Under the pieces are notes generated by a model. It was not told the origin of the DNA. It saw only the letters and a program-made list of their open reading frames with translations, and did not search any database. The position numbers and the translations under genes were made by a program. 64,000 nt of DNA from Paralvinella palmiformis (taxonomy: Eukaryota > Annelida > Polychaeta > Terebellida > Alvinellidae): NCBI GenBank assembly GCA_025642065.1, contig JAODUP010001326.1, forward strand, positions 1 to 64,000, written 5' to 3'. Position 1 is the stretch's first letter. Each line of letters starts with the position of its first letter. Below, piece after piece: positions 57,847 to 64,000 of the stretch.

Positions 57847-60800
57847 GAGAATAATAATAATTGTACCACTTGCTATATAACTTCAATTCTGTATGTTGGT
57901 GAAGGTTTATTACACTGTGATGTTAGGATACCTGCAATGTTAACAGAAGAGATTTTTCTAGTGAACAAAGTTAAACCAAAGTTTAAGATCATGCATATCA
58001 CTTTGAACAAAATAAACTATCAAACATTTTCAATAACAATCTTACAAATTTCATTCAGAGGTTAAATTATCATCTGCTTTCTACAGTCTACATATTGCTT
58101 TGGACAGCAGTTCATGAGCATACTAATTTTAGAAATGGCATATCTGCTGTCCAAAATCTGTCATTCACGCAATGCTTTTATCATTTTCAGGCAGTTCAAT
58201 AAACTGGTGAATATATTTGGAGTAAAGATTAGAAATATATTTCAACTTCACTATTAACAAGAATATTTATTATTTCAATTTCAATCAATCAATTAGTTCA
58301 TATAATATCCCTCACAGCAGTAGATGTCATCAGATTATAAAACCACCAAAATCAATCATTTCCATGGCCACTATCTTGGATAGCCTATGAGAGCTTTGAT
58401 CAACTAAACTGAACATGGCAGAACTTATAAAATACACTACAGAATGTTGGATCAATATGAGAATTAATTTCTAAGTCAATTTACATATACATAACTTAAA
58501 TATCATGTTCATTTAGCTAAAAATCTTTCAGTAGGTTATTAAGTTTGAGTTTGAAATTTGCCTTTGAACAAACTCTTCAGTATTTCACTGATATTTGTTC
58601 AATTTTAGTTGGAGAAAAAGAGTAAACAGACTGAAGAATGTGCTTCCATCTGGAGCATCAGATCTCACCACAACATGAATCAATGCTATTTTTTTATGTC
58701 TGTACTCATGGACTGCAGATCTGGCTATATAGGTCACCTGCTGGAACAGCTGATGCCTAATTTGAGCAGATTCCTACTATCATGAAATCAACCCCAATAT
58801 ACGATGCTCAAATTATATTTGAGGAGATATATTTGGTGAATAAACAGGAATAATTCAACTAAGTCACATTAAACATGAATGATTTATTTTCAAATTCTAT
58901 GCACTATTACAATTATAGTTATGTAAGATTTAAATATATATGAAACATTTAAGAGAGGTTAAAAAGAAGAAACTGCTTATGTCTGAATAGAAGACAAAAG
59001 ATCATTTAATGTAAAGTAATAACTATATATGTTATCAATATTATGTTATTTAAAATAGTGATAAATGAAACTACTAAGATAAATAAACAAATATCACAGA
59101 AACAGAAAAATATCAGATATGACAGTCATTATAAAGTGGCTTGATCCATTTAATGATGGTTAGATATAAATCAAATAATTTAATTTAAGCTACCTTTAAC
59201 ATTTTGAGTGAGGGGGCTGCTCTGATTGACATATTTAAGCATGATGGGTATATTGTAGTATCATCTACAAGAATTATAAACATCACTGACATTAATCAAA
59301 TATAACAATGGCTCTTAACAGAACTTTGTCAAACACCACACTCAACTTCAACATTACCAGTACTTGATATACAGCCATCAAAGTTTAACAAAATAACTTC
59401 TAGTAGGTATTCCAAAGTGTTTGATACTATCTTCAACTTAAAGGATAACTTCAGTGCTCCCCAAAAATAATTATTAATATTTTTCATGTGATAAAATATT
59501 CAGATTATGACATTTATTATCTCATTGAAATGCCTCGATACTTCATTGTAGGCACAAAATGTTGATCAGATTAATTAGCAGTTGCTGTTCTGGGCTCTGT
59601 GAATGGCCACCAAGATGTGACATCAGCAAGTTGATTCCTGTGATTCTGGAAGCTATCTTTTGTGATTACTATATTTGTATATATGTTAAATTTCATGAAC
59701 ATATATAGACAATAATATTCTTCATTATGGAGAAAGTTGAAGGTAAAACAACTTCCATGTGGAATCTTGAAAAATAGGACTTACGTCATTTGTGAATTGT
59801 CATAAAATCATTGCAAAATATCTAAATTTTAAAATGTCATAACTTTGGAAGTATTCAGGTGATCAACATATATTTTATATCACTTAACTCACATGTAAAG
59901 GTTCTACAGAAATAAACTAGTTAACTATTTCCTAATTATTCAAATAAAAAATCACTTTAGACTATATCTACCTACTTCCACTGTTTCAATAAGATAATGT
60001 TTAAACTACTAGTTGGCAATACCACAGATGTCATACAAGTTTAATTTTCTCAAGAAAGCATCATCATTTAGCGAATTCATAATGGTGTGATATAATACAT
60101 GGCTCCCACAGCCAAGGAAATATTATTTTGTAGGACTTTTCCAGGACAAAATTCCCATATTCCAGAACACAGTATACAAGATTTAAAGCTCCCAGGAAAA
60201 GGTTTCCCAAATTAGTCAAAATGTTAGTGTTACATATTAAAATCAATTTCAGAGATATATTTTATTTTTTGAATTTGCTCGAGAAAATTTGGGAAAACTT
60301 CAGAATGTGACAACATCTTTGCCAAACAAAGACCCCAAACATGCCAGGTAGCCTTGTTTAACCTGTGTTACGCATTCCATATTGTCTTTATTAAACATAC
60401 AAAATTGTGTATTCTGTTGGATAAAATCGTGCAAAGAAACACACATCAATACCAATGATTATACCTGATGTGTAAGTGCCATCAAAACCCAGCTCAAAAA
60501 TTACCAAAAAAGAATAAAAAGACATATCAAGTGCGGCATATGCCTATAAGACTAGTATAGGCCACATATGGTAGAACCCCATGCATCCACTGGGCTCCCA
60601 CATACAGACAAATACCACTATTTTAAATGAAGTTATGCAATAGGAAGAGGGAAATACTAGCATTCAGGCCCAGTGTGTTGACTTATCAATTACACTTATA
60701 CTAACACAAACGAATACACACCAATACAACTCTTGTTGTGGACCAGGGATGGGTGGCTGCTTTGGGTCCACTTATGGACTTGTTGCAGCTAATTCCTCAC

Positions 60801-61789
60801 AATCAATACTGTATGTGACCCTTTTCACTAGTGGTTCATAGCCTAGGGATTGATATTCCTGAGAATGTCAAAACCTTTATCGGAATCTGACATTTTGTCT
60901 GTCAACTGGTCAGAATGCTTGTAAACAAGCTGTGTATTGTTTGACAAAGATGATGTCGCACAATAATGCCTAGCGAGTGTAGTACATGAGCAATGGGTCG
61001 TGAAAGTTAGGAAAATAAGGATTTGGGGATCATTTTAATAAAAATATGATTGCTGGTGGATAAAATTGTTTTGAATTGCATCTGATAGTGAATAAAATAT
61101 TTGTTTGTTATGTTATATTTCCTTCAAAATATGATATTTCTTTTCCTGTCACCTTTAAAGGTAAGAATTTAAGATTATTGACATGTTTATGGCATAGCCT
61201 CCTCCTCACCCCTTCTAGCTGTCTGACCCACCCACTTTATTTAAATTTTAGCTGACATGGTATATCAATACTGTATAATGTACTGACCAGTACTCTTTTT
61301 CTTCTAAAATCAAAGTTTTCTTCTAGAGGCATAATATTTATTCACCAGATTTTTGGTTCTAAGTTCTACATGCAATATTATTTCCAAGACATTTCCTGAT
61401 TTTGCACAATTCAAGGAGGTAGAAAATGAATTTGTTATTTTCCAGGTTTTCAAAGACGTGTGGGAACCCTGTAATAATTAGCTAATTGTGCTAACTTGGG
61501 GCTGATTCAGTTAACAGTTTAACTGTCTAACCAACCACTAAACTAACTAGATATAAGAGACAAAATGAGAGTCGACAAACTAACACAGAACAAAACAACT
61601 GAACAATGTCATAAGCTTTTGCAAGGATAGCCAGTGATGTCAACACACATCGGGTAACATATTGTATAAAGATATATCCAGAACAGTTTTGTGCAGTCCA
61701 TGACCATGAAATTATGCCCAACAAAGACATGTCTGGACATCAAAATTCATAGATATGACTACAGAAGAAATGTAGATATACTTTTTAAA
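57847..61789. other. Upstream of TTC39C, no recognised gene
   Basis: AT-rich; no exon with family signatures was found. The TTC39C promoter and any 5' untranslated exon should lie here, but no CpG-rich patch or clear core promoter can be picked out. Confidence 0.45.
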
Positions 61790-62942
61790 TGCACTAGTAG
61801 GCCAAATGGAGAAACATATTCCAAAATAAGTACCCAAAAAGAACAAACGACGTAAGATATGGATGACAAAACAAGTTACAGCCAATCATAAAAAGAAGCA
61901 GCGTGCATGGAAGAAATATAAAGAAACAGGTAACAAATGGGACTATGTGTAAGCAACAAATGAAAAAAACAACGAGTTAATCATGATGACAAGAAATCTG
62001 TGTAGGGACTTTGAGTACAACTTGGCAAAATACGTGAAACAGAACCGTAAGGCATTTTGGAGGTATTGCAAGTCCAAAATGAAAAAGAGAAGTAAACTTG
62101 CTGACCTGAAAATGGCAAACTCACAGTTGATGATAAAACAAAAGCTGACTTAATGAATTCCTTTTTTGTGAGTGTATTCACACATGAAAACAAAGACATC
62201 CCAGACTTAGAACCCAAATATAAGTCCAAGGATAGTTTCAACATAAGCTTCACAGCTGATATCATTGAAAGGAAAGTCAAGAAACCAAGTCTGCTGAACC
62301 AGATGGCTTCCATTTATGGGTGTTGAGTGATATCTCTCCCCCCAATAACCTGCCGTTGAGCATCATCTGCACAATTTCATATAAAGGACGCCTACCAAGT
62401 GATTGCAAAAATCCCCACATCACACCAATCCACAAGAAAGGGTCGAAAGCTATTCCAGGAAATTATCATCATGTCAGTCTTACATCAGTGATAGGAAAAA
62501 TGATGGAGTCTGTAATCAGAGATTCACTGGTGAACCACAACTTATTTTGTGACCAGCAGCATAGATTTGTCCTGGGACACTCCTGCATGATACAGTTATT
62601 GGTCACTCTGGAATTATGGTCTGGGTTTGCTGGATAGTGGGGCCCACATTGATGTAAATGATTTGGATTAAAAAAAACTTTTGATACTGTCCCTTACCAA
62701 AGGTTACTGAGGAAATTGAAGGCATATGGTGTAACTGGTAAGCTACAGGAGTGGATCCAAGATTTTCTATCTGGACAAAGGCAGAGAGTGGTAGTAAATG
62801 GTAAGCTGTCATCATGGACAGATATCCTGAGCGGCATACCCCAAGGAAGTATCCTAGGTCTGATTTTGTTTGTCATTTTCATAAATGACCTGCCAGACGT
62901 AGTCAACAAAAATATTTACTGATGACACAAAGATGTTCCATG

Positions 62943-63163
62943 CAGTTCATATAATTGAAGAACACCATTGTGGTAATATGCTACTGTTATTACTGTTAAT
63001 GGACACACACCTGCTTTGTACGACATTCCATGTACTGGACGTGTCCCATCCACAAACTGGTTCTCACAAGAATATGTAAGTCCGAAGTTTGGAATAAACG
63101 AAGTGAAGAAGTTAAACATTGTTTTATATAGTACCAAATACTACAACAACCATGTCATGCAGT
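62943..63163. other. Unexplained ~220-bp insertion inside CR1 RT
   Basis: Lies between the CR1 motif C (FTDDTKMFHAV) and the KWELGFN block, where normally only some 20 residues intervene. Its minus strand is open over 62916-63137, with a protein-like Cys/Gly/Pro composition (FGLTYSCENQFVDGTRPVHG, MSYKAGVCPLTV). I do not recognise the family. Confidence 0.4.
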
Positions 63164-63380
63164 AAGACTTAGATAACCTCATGAAATTTTCAGACAAGTG
63201 GGAGCTAGGTTTCAATGAAGCCAAATGCAAAAGCCTCCATCTTGGCAGCTCGAATCAGAGATTAATTTCATTAAAATACCAGAGGGAAACTGAGATATTA
63301 GGCGACACCAGAATTGAGAAGGACTTGAGTGTATTTGTTGATGAGGAACTAAAATTCCAAGTCTATGTCTCCAAGGCTTA

Positions 63381-63460
63381 ATAATATCTAATAATAATAA
63401 TATCTGACATTAATATTTAGTGCCCTATTCAGCTGCTCTAAGGCAATTTACAGTATTAAT
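63381..63460 (-). repeat. L2/SINE-type 3' tail inserted in CR1
   Basis: On the minus strand, tgtaaattgccttagagcag, then agggcactaaatattaat and a (TTA)n run. This follows the same pattern as the L2-type tail at 49640. It separates two adjoining blocks of the CR1 C-terminal region, so it was inserted after the CR1 copy. Confidence 0.6.
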
Positions 63461-64000
63461 AAGAGCTACCTTCACATGTCTAGATACTGTTACAATGCCT
63501 AAATCATTTGCCACTATGGTACAACCACACTTAGAATATGGGAATGTAATCTGGCACCCAAGATTTAGGCGTGATAGGGTAGATACAGAAAAAAATCCTC
63601 CATGCCTCCATACTACTACCAGAGGTGAAGTATCTCCCATACAATAAGCGGTTCAGAGCCCTAAGATTACCATCACTGCAGCACTGTAGTGTAGGAGAAG
63701 AGGGGCTATGATGCAGACATACAAGATGATAAACGGAACTGACAGAGTAGATAAAAAGATATTCTTCCAGCTAAGTTCTGGATAAATCATCTGAGGACAC
63801 AGCCAGAAACTGGTAAAAAAAACATGTTAGATTTGGAATTAGGCAATCTGTCTTTAGCCAGAGAATCATAAACGACTGGAACTCGCTCCCAGGTGAAGTA
63901 ATCGAAAGCCCATAAGTCATAAATGATAACATTAAGTGATAAACAGCGATAAGGAAATAATTTTAAGTCTAGGACTCTAGTCTAGGTAAGGTTGGACAAG

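Larger units (their letters stand above)
61790..63965 (+). mobile_element. CR1 LINE, 5'-truncated and decayed copy
   Basis: Plus-strand remnant of the same clade as 22.0-25.9 kb. Blocks in order: RRKIWMTKQVTANHKKKQRA, MMTRNLCRDFEYNLAKYVKQ and AFWRYCKSKMKKRSKL; then ITPIHKKGSKAIPGNYHHVS and CDQQHRFVLGHSCMIQLL; TFDTVPYQRLLRKLKAYG, GIPQGSILGLILFVIFINDL and FTDDTKMF (motif C, A changed to T); KWELGFNEAKCKSLHLGSSN; and VQPHLEYGNVIWHPRFRRDR. ORF1 and the endonuclease are absent. Many stops and shifts. Two foreign insertions interrupt it, at about 62943-63163 and 63381-63460. It ends just before the window edge. Confidence 0.88.

Noticed and set aside
58000..61700. Possible second host gene upstream of TTC39C
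   Set aside because: Read in both strands for exon-like blocks with splice sites; only short, unrecognisable frames were found.

Overview
This is eukaryotic, AT-rich animal DNA. The coding exons are short and bounded by GT/AG splice sites. Between them lie long introns, many di- and trinucleotide microsatellites, LINE retrotransposons of at least three types, tRNA-derived SINEs and a pogo-like DNA transposon. The intron density, base composition and mix of LINE clades suggest a lophotrochozoan invertebrate, most likely a mollusc. That is an inference; no species marker is visible. Nothing bacterial (operons, CRISPR, phage) is present.

The one host gene that can be recognised is an orthologue of TTC39C (tetratricopeptide repeat protein 39C) on the minus strand. 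Thirteen coding exons run from an ATG at 57846 down to a TAA at 37455. All splice phases agree across the joins and give a 617-residue product, close to the roughly 580 residues of the vertebrate protein. Its introns hold four copies of one tRNA-SINE family, a second tRNA-like SINE, a pogo/Tigger-type element with TA target duplication, L2-like LINE remnants, and one copy of a 0.76 kb repeat whose other copy lies 29 kb away at 26.0-26.8 kb.

Region by region: 0-6 kb has no recognisable gene, with a degenerate 20-bp minisatellite near 250-440 and a TTN array at 4.0-4.15 kb. 6.1-9.65 kb is a nearly full-length but broken L2-like LINE (minus), with an endonuclease part, an RT part and a tandemly expanded 7-codon motif. 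10-18 kb is mainly non-coding: a short RT fragment at 11.5 kb, CA, TA and CT arrays, and a 47-bp minisatellite at 13.9-14.5 kb. 18.5-21.9 kb is a Jockey/BS-like LINE (plus). 22.0-25.95 kb is a CR1 LINE (minus) that still shows a PHD-like zinc-finger ORF1. The last two meet tail-to-tail at a TA tract. 26-28 kb holds the 0.76 kb repeat, a GT tract and another LINE C-terminal fragment. 28-37 kb is non-coding except for an RT remnant at 32.3-33.06 kb and a CAY-triplet array at 33.8-34.5 kb. 37.4-57.85 kb is TTC39C. 58-61.7 kb shows nothing recognisable. 61.8-63.97 kb is a 5'-truncated, decayed CR1 copy (plus).

No new multi-gene system is convincingly present. The points most worth following up are the complete TTC39C model, the SINE family with a clear 17-bp target-site duplication, the pogo-type element, the paired 0.76 kb repeats and an unexplained open-frame insertion inside the last CR1 copy.
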